NCBI GenBank assembly: GCA_029339195.1
Contig: JAPTJF010000389.1
Span: 1-61,266 of the forward strand
Direction: 5' to 3'
From: Micractinium sp. NFX-FRZ
Taxonomy: Eukaryota > Chlorophyta > Trebouxiophyceae > Chlorellales > Chlorellaceae
DNA: 61,266 bases
Numbering within the stretch: the stretch's first letter is position 1; each line of letters opens with the position of its first letter. The notes beneath the pieces were generated by a model. The model worked only from the letters and a program-made list of their open reading frames with translations. It ran no database searches and was not told where the DNA came from. Positions 32,485 to 43,500 of this stretch are shown here, in pieces. The translations under genes were made by a program, and so were the position numbers.

Positions 32485-33466
32485 TGTGAATACTCCCACA
32501 GCGTCAAGCTCAGTCTAGCTCCATCCCTTTACGCTGCGCCGTTGCAGCGGTGCGTTGAAACCAACGGGGCGTAAGCTGCCAGGTTTTGGCCGCTCAGCGC
32601 GCTGCCAGGCTGTCGGCGGGTGGCGGTGCCGTAGACCCCCAGGCTTGGGGCAGCCCAACCCAGGAGGAAGAGCATCCAAACCTGGAGAAGCACCCCACAT
32701 CTGCAAAGTCACTTTGTTTTGTGAACACCATCTCAGCGCATCCTCGGCCAGTTCAGCCTGCCAGCACTTGCTGAGAGCGGTCGTGTGCCGGACTTTGTCT
32801 GTGTGGAGCAACGGCAGAAGGAGACAGATTTGAAAACTGATTCACAACTTGGTCGCGATGATGGGATAACAGGCACACCGGTGCATATTCCATCCCCGCA
32901 AATGGCGGCAGCCCCCTGGGGCAACGCCGCGGGTTGATTGGCCTGCTCAAGGCGGCGGGTGAACAGCGCTGGATGTGGCGCTCCGCGCTGGTTGCGGCGA
33001 TCTCCATACCTATGTACTATAATACTGAAGAGTGTGCATCATACAGCAAGTTCATGAGAAGCAGGTGTAAGCAGTAGGCTGGCTCTAGCACTGGCATGAA
33101 CATGGGCAGCATGAAGCACTGTGGTGCGCTCGCCGGTGCGTGGGCGCACGCTGTCAGACAGGCTTGCTCACGGGCCCGGCTGGAGGGAAGCGTCGCTGCG
33201 CGTCAATTCTACCTCTTGTGGGTTGTTCTGAGTCTGTGAAGTAGTCGGCAAGCAGCGGGGCGGCATTGTTTCGGCGGGGCAGCCCCAGCAGGCATTTCAG
33301 AAGTACTGCTGCCGCTGCATCTTTCAACGCGCTTGTTCCGCCTCCCAGACGTCTTTTCCTGACTCTTGGTGCGATCGCAGGTCAGCAAACCGTGACCGCC
33401 GCCAGCCGGTTACCTGTGCCCAGCTTCCTCCAGGGCTCCCCCAAACAACCCGCGTTGCACCGCAGC
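32485..33466. promoter_or_regulatory. Divergent intergenic region between gene 8 and phytocyanin
   Basis: 982 bases between divergent start codons. The one AT-rich spot is ctataata near 33017-33024, which could act as a TATA-like element. No gene was recognised. Confidence 0.35.
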
Positions 33467-35101
33467 ATGGCCCAGACGCGCCCCACCGGCGTGTTTATGA
33501 CCGCCCTGGCGATAGCGATGGCCAGCCTGTGCCTCAGCGCAGCCCCTGCGCTGGGTAAGCCTCGCCGCATCTGCCTTGCCTTCCTCCCCCCGCTGCTGCC
33601 GCCGCTGCTGCTGCCCTGCCAGCCACTCGTTATGGGCAGCACCCCAGCTGCCCACTGGAACCTACCATGCGCAATCATTGCCCCCCACTTCTGCTGCAGG
33701 GCGCACCCTCATGGAAGAGGTTGGCATGGTGAGTGTGTGGCAGTCATCACGGTAGACCAGTGCTGCACAGCCATGCATGCAGCGCCCTGCTCCCCACACA
33801 CCACGCCCCCCATCCTTGTTTGCTCCCTGCAGGCACCGGCGTGGGCCCCCAGCCCGGCTCAGGAGCCCTGGATGGCTCCCATGGGCGCGCCAGTTGGCGA
33901 GCCCCTGCCCCCAGGCAAGTGTGCCCTTTGCCGAGCTGTGGGTGACGGAGGGCATGCTGGCGGGGCGTGTTCGGGGTGCTAACGGGTGCGGTGGCGGCGT
34001 AGGCTGGAGGCGAAAACAACAAGCTGGCACAGAGGTGCTGTTGTCTGGTGAGTGTGGGGGGTGTCTCGGTCCTGCACGCTTCTTTCCGCTTGAAGCAGGC
34101 CTGTGCATCAATTGTGCACTCAAGCCCGGCTGCCTGTTCTCCCTGTCAACCCAATGGTTGCAGCCCCCGAAGGCCCCAGCATGATTGCCATCGAGTGGAA
34201 CTTCCCCAGCGCCCTGAACCCGCCCCTGACCGCCTACACAGAGCAGATGGCCAAGGTGTGCTGCCCTGCTGCTGCTGCGCCTGCTGCTGCATCTGCTGCT
34301 GCTGCTGTGCAGCCGCGCATGCCTGCACTGGCTGGCGGTCTAGCCCACGACCCGCTGCCTTCTGTGGTACGCAGTGCTCATTCTGGCGCCCACCACCCAC
34401 CCCCCGCTCTGCAAACAGTAAGTTCGCTCCCGCCTGCGCTCTCCCCCCCGGCAGGTTGGCGACATGATCGTGTTCTCCTGGATGGGCACCCACGATGTGT
34501 GGCAGATCCCCGACGGCACCTGCCCCTCGGTAGGTCAATCACTACAAAATCTAAAAGGATGGTCAAATCTGGATACGTATATTTCCAGATTTTTTTTTCG
34601 GTTTCTTCTAACCCCGCGGAAGTTCCGATGAAGCAGTGCCGCTGGCCTGGGGACTGGTGTCGCTGCCACTACCCAACCTCTGGGTTACACCTAGCCTGAT
34701 GGGACACCATTGGTTTGCATACGTGCATGGTGCGTGCCGTAGCAGTGCAGTCCATAGCCTTGGCATCCCAATCCCCTGCCTCCCCCTGCAGGCCTTCGCA
34801 GAGGGGCCTGGGATGACGGAGATTGCACCCCCCGACGCCGGCACCGCATCCATCACATTTGATGCTCCCGGCACGTTCTGGTGAGAGCACAACCCAGGCG
34901 GCATGTGTGTGTGGGGGGCGAGAGGAAAGCCTGCCTCATGCACTCAAGGGAGCCCTGCTGCTTTGCCTGCCTCGCAATCACCACACCAATGCATGTGTCT
35001 TGTTGTACGTGTGTGTGTTGGCCTGTGGCTGCAGGTATGCCTGCGGCATCGGCTCCCACTGCAGCGGGGGCATGCTGATCAAGGTGACCGTCAGCCCCTG
35101 A
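33467..35101 (+). CDS. Secreted phytocyanin-like blue copper protein
   Basis: Extracellular type-1 copper electron-transfer protein. Seven exons encode 173 residues: 33467-33554, 33700-33728, 33833-33914, 34164-34255, 34455-34529, 34792-34880, 35035-35101. A signal peptide covers about residues 1-29. A Pro-rich linker with repeated AP and GEPLPP follows. The cupredoxin domain begins near residue 85 (IAIEWNF). Copper ligands fit His110 (GTHDVW), Cys155 and His160 (YACGIGSHC), and Met165 (GGM). Cys120 and Cys161 would form the disulfide typical of phytocyanins. No C-terminal GPI signal follows the domain. The intron after 33914 has a GC donor (CAG then GCAAGT). The ATG at 33467 is chosen because it starts the signal peptide, although the frame is open upstream. 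Confidence 0.88.
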
Positions 35102-36138
35102 AGGTGCTGTGCACAAGGCACCTCCCAGCGCACTTCACCCGCATCTGGTATGAGGTGCGGCTGTGGCGCTGGGTAGTCAACCCACTGTTGGAGCCTGGTG
35201 CCCACCGACCGCACCTGGATGAACACTGCTAAGCACCGTTTTGATTTATGATTGGGTTCTTAGCTAGTCACCGCACTGTACAGCCCCTCTGCCGTGATCC
35301 CACCCTCAAGCCTGCCACACTGAAGCGATCTGTTCCTTGTCCTTTCACGACAGCGGTGCGTCACGCAAGCTCAACCCAAGCCGCTGGCCCACCGCTTCTT
35401 TTGTACATCACCATGCATCCTGTAACGGACGCACCTCCATTCCACTAGGCACCCACGGGAAGCGTCAACTTCTGTGGGGAGGGCAGGCAGGCGATGGCGC
35501 CGAGCGGGAGCGGCAGATGGCGGCGGCAGGGTTTTGGTGGACGCCCCGAGCACTTCCATGCGGGGGGCAGGCGCTCAATTCGCATCTCGCAAGCACGCGC
35601 AGTCAAGCCACCCTCTGTGGTGCTGTTGTTGCCTTCCGTCCTGAAGTCCACGTGTGCGACACTCAAAACCAAGGTTGGGTGGCAGGGCTCCCAATTGCCC
35701 TGCGCATCGGCTTGCCATCAATCCAGGCACGTCCACACGACTGGGGAGGCGGCAGCTTTCAAAGACAGAGGCAACACATTTCTCCTCGAATGGCTGCTTG
35801 AAGGCTAGGGACAGCAATGCCGCTGCTGAACAGAAAGCCGTGGCAGCCTGCCGGACCACCGGGCGACTTGGACCCGAGCGAGGAGGCGAGTGTTTGAGTA
35901 GGAGCGGCGTCCTGCTTGCTCCTCTCCCCGCCTGCCCCGATCAGCGATCCTGTTGGGGCGCCAGGGGCGCGATGCCGCGCCTTCCTGCCGGCCCTGGGCG
36001 CCGCCGAGGCGGGTTGGTGGCCACGCCCCCTTCGCTGCCGCCGCCACCGTTCCCGCCTGCCACCGTTCCCGCCTGCCGCTCCCACCGCCGCCCTCGGCGC
36101 GCCATCGAGCCCCTTCGGCCTCCCACCATGCCCCACAG
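35102..36138. other. Intergenic stretch between phytocyanin and the chromatin gene
   Basis: It holds the 3' untranslated region of the copper protein, with TGTAA at 35421-35425, and the promoter and first exon(s) of the chromatin gene. One candidate first coding exon starts with ATG at 35972 (MPRLPAGPG) and could end at a GT donor 45 bases on. WAC proteins often begin MPLL-like, but this is not proven. Confidence 0.4.
35421..35425 (+). terminator. Candidate TGTAA polyadenylation signal of the phytocyanin gene
   Basis: TGTAA on the coding strand 320 bases after the stop codon. It matches the chlorophyte consensus only. Confidence 0.4.
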
Positions 36139-37596
36139 GTGTTTGCGATCGAGTCCACGGGCGAGGTGTTCCGCTCCTACGAGGCGTTCCTGCAGAAGAA
36201 GGAGCTGTATGGGCAGGCCGTGTGGTCTTGCAAGTACAGCGGCAGGGGCGGGATGACGCTGGAGGAGGCGCAGGAGGCGGAGAAGAAAGCGGTGGCAGCG
36301 CTGGCAACGGTGAGCCCTGTCTGGTGGTGGTGGTGGTCGCGATGGTGGTAATGCTGCCAATGTGCGTGAGTGCTGGCTGCAGTGGGCACCAGGGCACCGG
36401 CTGCAGAGCACAAGGCGGCAGGCGCCGGCTGTGGTGACCCTGGTGGGTGCTGCTTCAAGAGAAGCCTGGCAGCATGTGGAACGCAGGCCAGCGCGGCTGG
36501 GGGGCCTAGGAAGCCACTAGCGTGCTAGAGCCCGCACCCATGTTCCTGTTGCCGCTGCCACTCGTTCTGCTGCCAAGATCGCGCCCACTGCCGCCTCCGC
36601 CGCCGGCTTGCCCCGCCGCCTGCTCGTCCCCTCGTCTTGCACCCACCCGTGGCCTCCCCGTGCCTACCCCACCTCCGCTGTCAAGTTCGCCGCGCCGCTC
36701 TGCACCCACCTGTGCTGCCCTCTGCCTACCCCCTGCCTGCTGTGCAGTTCCCAGCTGACCTGGAGGAGCAGGTGTGCCGGGCGGTGCACCACAGCATGGC
36801 ACGGGCCGATGAGCTGGTCAACACAATCTACGACACTCTTCGCCCAGCTGAGCAGGCGGCAGCGGCATGCGGGCAGCAGGGCGAGGCGGTGGCGGAGGCG
36901 GGCAGCGAGCAGCCGTCGCCGTTTGGCAGCAAGGAGAACAAGCCGCAGCAGGGGGCGCCCGCAGGGGCGGCAGCGGCGGCCGACAAGCCTGCCGCAGGCG
37001 GGGAAGAGCCTGCCGCAGCCGCGGGTGGCGAGGGGGGCGGGCCGGAGCCTGTCACTGCCAAGAAGCCAGAAGCCGGCGGCGAGAAGGAGCAGCGCAGCGG
37101 GCGCAAGGCCAAGACCCCCAAGGCACCCGTCTCCCGCTCCCTGCTGCGCACCTACGTTCTCGAGGTGCGGCTGGGGAGGGTATGCGTGCGCAGGCTGGGT
37201 GGCTTTCAGAGCGAGGTGTGGGTTGCCTGAGCAAACCCGGGTGGCACGCTTACGGTGGCACCTGTGGCCCCACCAGGCTACCGTGCTTCACCTGGGCAGC
37301 AGTGCTGCCGTCTGTAAGGGATGCACCCTCCCACAGGCAGCGGTGAAGCCAGCAGCGCCAGCTTGCTGCAGTGCAGCACTCCAGCACCTCAACACACCTT
37401 CTACCCTCCCTTGCTCCCCTGCCCTCCCCGCCTCTGCAGAATGCGGAGCAGCAGGGGCCGGATCGTGCCACCAAGCAGGTCTGGGTGGTGAAGGCGGCGC
37501 TGCGGGAGCGCTTCGGCCTGCCTGCAGAGCTGCCGGCGGAAGTTGAGGAGAAGCTGGCGGCGTCGGTCAAGGCGCCCAAGAAGTCCAAGAAGCTGG
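36139..37596 (+). other. WAC-domain region of the chromatin protein
   Basis: Exons 36139-36309, 36748-37164 and 37440-37596. Diagnostic pieces are STGEVFRSYEAFLQ, VWSCKYSGRGGMTLEEA and EAEKKAVAAL, then FPADLEEQVCRAVHHS. These match the ACF1/WSTF WAC layout (E-[IV]-F-R-x-Y, [VL]-W-[ST]-C-x-x-[ST]-G, LTxxEAxxSE). WAC domains bind DNA next to nucleosomes. A later segment, QVWVVKAALRERFGLP, may complete the domain. Confidence 0.8.
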
Positions 37597-40500
37597 GTGA
37601 GTGAGGAAGCAGTTAGTACCAAACTGTCAGGCGAGGAGGGGCCAATTGGGTCAGAAGGGCCGAAAAGGGAAGGGCCAACTGGCGGGCTGGGGAGCCGGCC
37701 TGGCTTGCAAGCGTGCAGCATCATGCGGATGCTCGTGGTGCTGCATGCCCGCCTGCCTGCACCTGCCATGGCGAGCCACGACGCAGCCTGCTGCCACTCT
37801 GATCGACTGGCTGTGACTCGTCCGACATGTGCTGGTCTGCTGCCTGCCTGCCTGCCTGCCTTCTGCTGCAGAGACTCCCAAGGGGCTTGGGGGCATCCAG
37901 CTGCCTGGCAAGAAGGAGGGCAAGAAGGAGGGCAAGAAGGCGGCGGCAGCAGCAGCCGGCGCCTCCCCTAGCGGCAGCAAGCCAGCTGGCGACGACGGCG
38001 GCGGCGAGGCGCCAGGTGGCAAGGAAGCCAAGGAGAAGCCGTCCATGGTGCGGGTGGAGGCCAAGAGCTTGGAGGTGAGGCAGGGGAGGATGGCTGGCTT
38101 GCCGGGCACAGGGCCAGCGCAGCCGTGGGCGGGCTGGGCACAGTGCGCAAGGCTTGGGGCGCGACAGTCCCTGCAGGACATTGACATGGGTGCTGCGGTG
38201 TGCTGGGTCTGCTGCGTGCACGCTCGTTCCAGTTTCCCGGCCCTACGGCTGCATGTTTGCACCGCGGGTCGCTGGATGCACCATACCTCGACGCAATGCA
38301 CTCCCGGCCCTGAGCCGCCGGCCTGCCTGCCCGCCGTGACACTGCATCATGCACCACTTGTACTGCTGCTCCCCTGCCTGTACCGCAGGAGGTGGAGGCG
38401 CAGTACAAGGAGGGCACCCTGAAGCACGCGATTGTGGGCGTGCTCAAGGCAGTGAAGCCAGACGCGCTGACTGTGCAGGGTGAGGGGTGCACCTGCCTGC
38501 AGGCGCACACTCCCGGCCGCAGCCGGGGTCACTGCATCAAGGAGACACTGCTGTCTGGCACTGAAAGGAGGGCCAGCGGAATAACGGCGGCTGTTTTCTT
38601 GTGGGCTCCTTGCACGCCGGCAGTCTCTCGCTCCGCTCTTTCTCGGTGTTGCCAGGAACCCTCTCCCTGCTCACCCCCTGCTGCCCGACGTGCCGCTTCC
38701 TGCGTGTGGCTGCGCCACCACCTCCCACGCTCACTCACCTGCCCCTGCCCCGCTCACGTTGTCACCCCCCGCAGGGATCGTGGACAAGGCCAAGGAGCTG
38801 AACATCCGCGAGTTTGGGGAGAAGGAGAAGAACAAACTGAGCAACGTGAGTGGAGCTCCTAAGAGCTTTCGTACGACGCATGTCTGTCGTGCGGGGCGTT
38901 GAGTCGTCATTGCGCTGCAGAGGCAGGCTGCGGATGCACTGTGCATGCCTGCCAGCGGGGGCTGGTGCCAGGCTCGATGTCGCCCAGTTCTCTCCAGCCC
39001 TGACCCTCTGTGCCTCTGCTCCCTCCCCTGCCTTTGCAGGCCCTGGCCACCGACCCCAACTTCCTGCGACTCTCCAAGGGCGCCTACTCCCTGCACTGCT
39101 TCCACCCCGACAAGGAGCAGCTGGCCAAGGCGCCCCAGCCCAAGGAGGGCAAGGAGAGCAAGAAGGCCGCCGCTGCGGGCACGCCCGCTGCGAAGAAGGC
39201 GGGGGCGGCGGGCGAGGGCGCCACCCCTGCTGCTGTGGCTGAGAAGAAGGAGGAGAAGGAGGCGGTGCCGATGGTGCGAGTGGAGGCCAAGTCACTGGAG
39301 GTGAGGCGGTAGGAAGTCTTGTGTCGAGAGAGGGGCGCATGTGACGGCAGGGGGGTGGGTTAGTGAGGGCGGGCGGAGCGTGCCTTGTGGCTGGCAGCGG
39401 CAGGCAGCGGCAGGCAGGGCTGCACAGCTGCATCACCAGCCCCTTGTACTGCTGCTCCCCTGCTTGTACTGCAGGAGGTTGAGGCGCAATACAAGGAGGG
39501 CACACTAAAGCACGCGATCGTGGCGGTGCTCAAGGCGGTGAAGCCCGACGCCCTCACTGTGCCGGGTGAGCGCGGGCCGCATGCCGTGCCAGCACCATCA
39601 GTCCTGCACTGCAGCTTCCCACCTCGCAGCCCTTCCCCTTGCCTGCTTGCCTACCAGTTACACAGCGGCATGTCACCCGAGCGAGTTGCGCACTGCTTCC
39701 ACTACCCTGCACAATGCAGATCTGATTGTTTTTTGTTCTGATGTCCTTGCAGGCATGGTGGAGAAGGGCAAGGAGCTGGGGCTGGAGGTCCTGGCTGAGA
39801 AGCAGAAGAGCGTGGCAAACGTGAGCACAGAGCCTGCGCGCTGTGTCGTTTCTCGCGCTGCCTGCTGTGCCAATACTGGAGTCAGGATTGACCAACACGC
39901 TTTCGCAACGAGGGAACAGCGGCATGCGATCTCCATTCTGGGTGTGGATCCAGCAGTGTCCTGGCTTGACACTCCCCTCACCTTACCTCCCTCCCACAAC
40001 ACCCCTCCCTCCCCCGCCCCCAGGCCCTCACTAATGACCCCAACTTCCTGCGCCTCTCCAAGGGCGCCTACTCCCTGCACTGCTTCCACCCCGACAAGGA
40101 GCAGCTGGTGAAGGCGACGCAGCCCAAGGAGGGCAAGGCGCCTGCGGCGGGCGAGGGCGCCACCCCTGCTGCTGTGGCAGAGAAGGGGGAGGAGAAGGAG
40201 GCGGTGCCGATGGTGCGGGTGGAGGCCAAGTCACTACAGGTGAAGCCAAAGGGTTGTGCCCAGCGCGTGGGTACATGGGTAGCTGTGCACCGTGTGCGCG
40301 CGCTTGGCAGCCACTCTACATTGGTCATCGAGGGAGGGCCTGCTTCAGCAGCGGGAGGGGGGAGGGGTGCCAGAGCACACAGCGCACAGCAGCAGTAGGC
40401 AGCGCTCAACATGGAGCACGTTTGCTCCAGTGACCCTGCACTGCCTCACCACTTGCCTTGTCCCGCTGCTGTGATCGCGGTGCCGCAGGAGGTGGAGGCG

Positions 40501-43500
40501 CAGTACAAGGAGGGCACTCTGAAGCACGTGGTTGTGGCGGTGCTCAAGGCGGTGAAGCCAGACGCGCTGACTGTGCAGGGTGAGGCCTGCGTAGACCAGG
40601 ACCATCTCTGCTTTCCGGAGCCGTGCTCTTGAACCTGCAATGCTTGCTGCACTGCCTTTGCCGTGTTGCTCTGCATGCTCCATTTGCTGCGCCCCGCTGC
40701 GCCCGTCTGCTCTCCCACTTCCTAACGCACACCACCAACCCCTGCCCTTTCCTGCCAACCCCCGCAGGCATCATGGACAAGGCCAAGGAGCTGGGCCTGC
40801 GCGAGTTTGAGGACAAGCAGAAGCAGCACATCGGCCAGGTGCGGAGGTGGTCAGTGTCCCCGGCTCAGAAGCAACACAAATGATGGGCATCTGGGTTGCT
40901 TGATCTGATCTCGAGGGCCAGGTCTACATCAGGCGCACGGTGTAGTGCTGCCAGCCCGCCCGATTCACATCTACAGGTTGCCATGGGCATGTGACCGCTT
41001 TGCAGCGCTGCACACCGCCATAAGAGCAAGGGGCGTGCCTCTGGTGGGGGCAGCGTTAGGAGCATGAGGTCCCATCTGCTCACACTGATTGCTTAGTGCC
41101 TGCCCAGGGAGCCAGCTGCGCCTCCCAGAGCCGCACAGGGGCTGCACTCCAACTCATGCCAGCCTGACCCTGGTGTATTTTCTTTCAGTCCCTGACACCA
41201 CTGCTCCCGTGATACCCCCCTTTCCCCCTGGCAGGTGCTGGCCACCGACCCCAACTTCCTGCGCCTCTCCAAGGGCGCCTACTCCCTGCACTGCTTCCAC
41301 CCCAACAAGGAGCAGCTGGTCAAGGCGCCGCAGCCCAAAAAGGCGGCAGCAGGGGAGGGTGGCGAGGGCGCCACCCCTGCCGCTGTGGCAGAGAAGGGGG
41401 AGGAGAAGGAGGCGGTGCCGATGGTGCGGGTGGAGGCCAAGTCACTGGAGGTGAGGCAGGTGGAAAGTTGGGCGAGAGGGGGGCACTTGCAAAGAGTGGG
41501 CCAGACGGAGCCTGCCCTGCTGGCTGGTTTGTGGTGCCCTTACATCGAAACATCACTCAATGTGTGCCTGCCAGCCTGTCAGCATGCTTTCCTCAGATGT
41601 CCCTCTAAACTGCCCTGCACGCACTGCCTGTACCGCAGGAGGTGGAGGCGCAGTACAAGGAGGGCACCATGAAGCACGTGATTGTGGCGGTGCTCAAGGC
41701 AGCCAAGCCCAACGCGCTGACTGTGCAGGGTGAGGCCCGCGCACGGGAGGGCTGTGCTCGTTTGTGAGAGATGCGTACACTGTGCGTATGCACTCCTGCC
41801 GCCACCGTGCCGCTTGCCAGCTTCTCTATGGCTCCCCAGGCAGCTGGCTCCCTATGGCGCCACACGGCGGTGCCTTCCCTGGCCAGTGCATGCATTCTCT
41901 GTGGCGTCCACATCCCCCTCTCACCTGCCCTTCGTCCCCTTTCCCACTGCCAAACCTGCACCACCATCCCCTGCCCTGCCCATTCCCGCCTCTCTCCGCA
42001 GGCATTGTGGACAAGGCCAAGGAGCTGAACATCCGGGAGTTTGAGGACAAGCAGAAGCAGCACATCGGCCAGGTGCGCACCCGGCAGGCCCGCGACGTGT
42101 CGGTACCACCACTGCACTCAGCCATGCAGCACGGCCCACCGCTTGGCAAGAGCGCTGTAATGGGTGCCTAGTGGTGCCATGTGCTTAGTACAGTTGCCGC
42201 TTGTTTGCCAAGAGGAAGCTGCCTGCCCGAGGTGGCCCTCAAACGACTGCAGGCTACTCTGCAGGGGACCTCCTCTCCCCGGCTTCCTCCCAGCCCTGCT
42301 TGTGCCCGACTGGGTACCCCGTCCTCTCCCCCCTGCACAGGTGCTGGCCACCGACCCCAACTTCCTGCGCCTCTCCAAGGGCGCCTACTCCCTGCACTGC
42401 CTCCACCCCGACAAGGAGCAGCTGGTCAAGGCGCCGCAGCCCAAGAAGCGGAAGCTTGGCGATCTGGGTGGGTAGTGTAATGATCTCAAGAGGACGGGTT
42501 GGAAGGGTGTGTGCTTGCGGGCATTCCTATGTAAGCCCAGATGGGATCAACGGGCGTGACAGGGCACCCAGCTGCTGTGTCTGGTTGCTTAGCAGCAGCT
42601 GCAAAGCCCCCGGCGGCGTGTGTCGACACGCACATGTGCCTGCATACGCCCCTCTGTGCCTGGTGTAGATGGCGAGGAGGGCGAGGAGGGAGGCAGCAAG
42701 GTGGCGCGCGGCGAGGGGTCTGCGGCCCCTGGCGGCGGTGACGAGGTGGACAGCATCACCAAGGCAAGTAACAGTTTTGTGACATATGCGTTGAGGGCCT
42801 GCCTTGTGTTCTAGTAGCACACGCCTGGCAGCATGCAGCGCGTGAGGGCAGCAAGAACGCAGCACAGCCCGCCGCAGCTTGGTCCTCTTCAAGCTCCTCT
42901 TTAAGCTCAACCTGCCAGCTGTGCCTGCCACTGCTCAGCTTGCCCCTGCGTTGTGCCTGATCGCCAAACCCCTTGCCCTACCCCTGTTGTTTTCCTGTGC
43001 AGGCAGAGCAGCATGTGAAGCTGACGAAGCGGGCGCTGAAGCTGCACCGTGCAGCCCTGGAGAAGGCACAGGCACGTGGGCCTGGCCGCTGGGGCCAGCA
43101 GGGATGGGCAGTAAATGGGCAGGGCAGCGATACGACAGAACGCTACCTGCAAGAGCACTCTGCTGCAGCCAGCGTGCTCAACAAGTGCTTGTGCCTCTGC
43201 TGCTCACCGATCTCTACACCGACTCTCCCTCTCGACGCTGTGGACCCCCCTTGCCTGTCGCTCCTCCTGCGGCTGAGCACAACGCTCCCGAGGCTGCGGC
43301 TGAGGCAGACAAGAGTCGCCTCGTGCACACCGCTTCCCTTTCCCCCTCCGCTACCAGCACACCTCAACTGAAATGTATCCCGTCCTCTCTCGCAGGAGCA
43401 GTACAACGCTGCCAAGGCGGCGTTTGAGGAGGACAAGAAGAAGGCCAAGAAGGGCACGCCCGCCAAGGAGCGCCTCTCCGACGTGCACAGTGAGTGCTGT

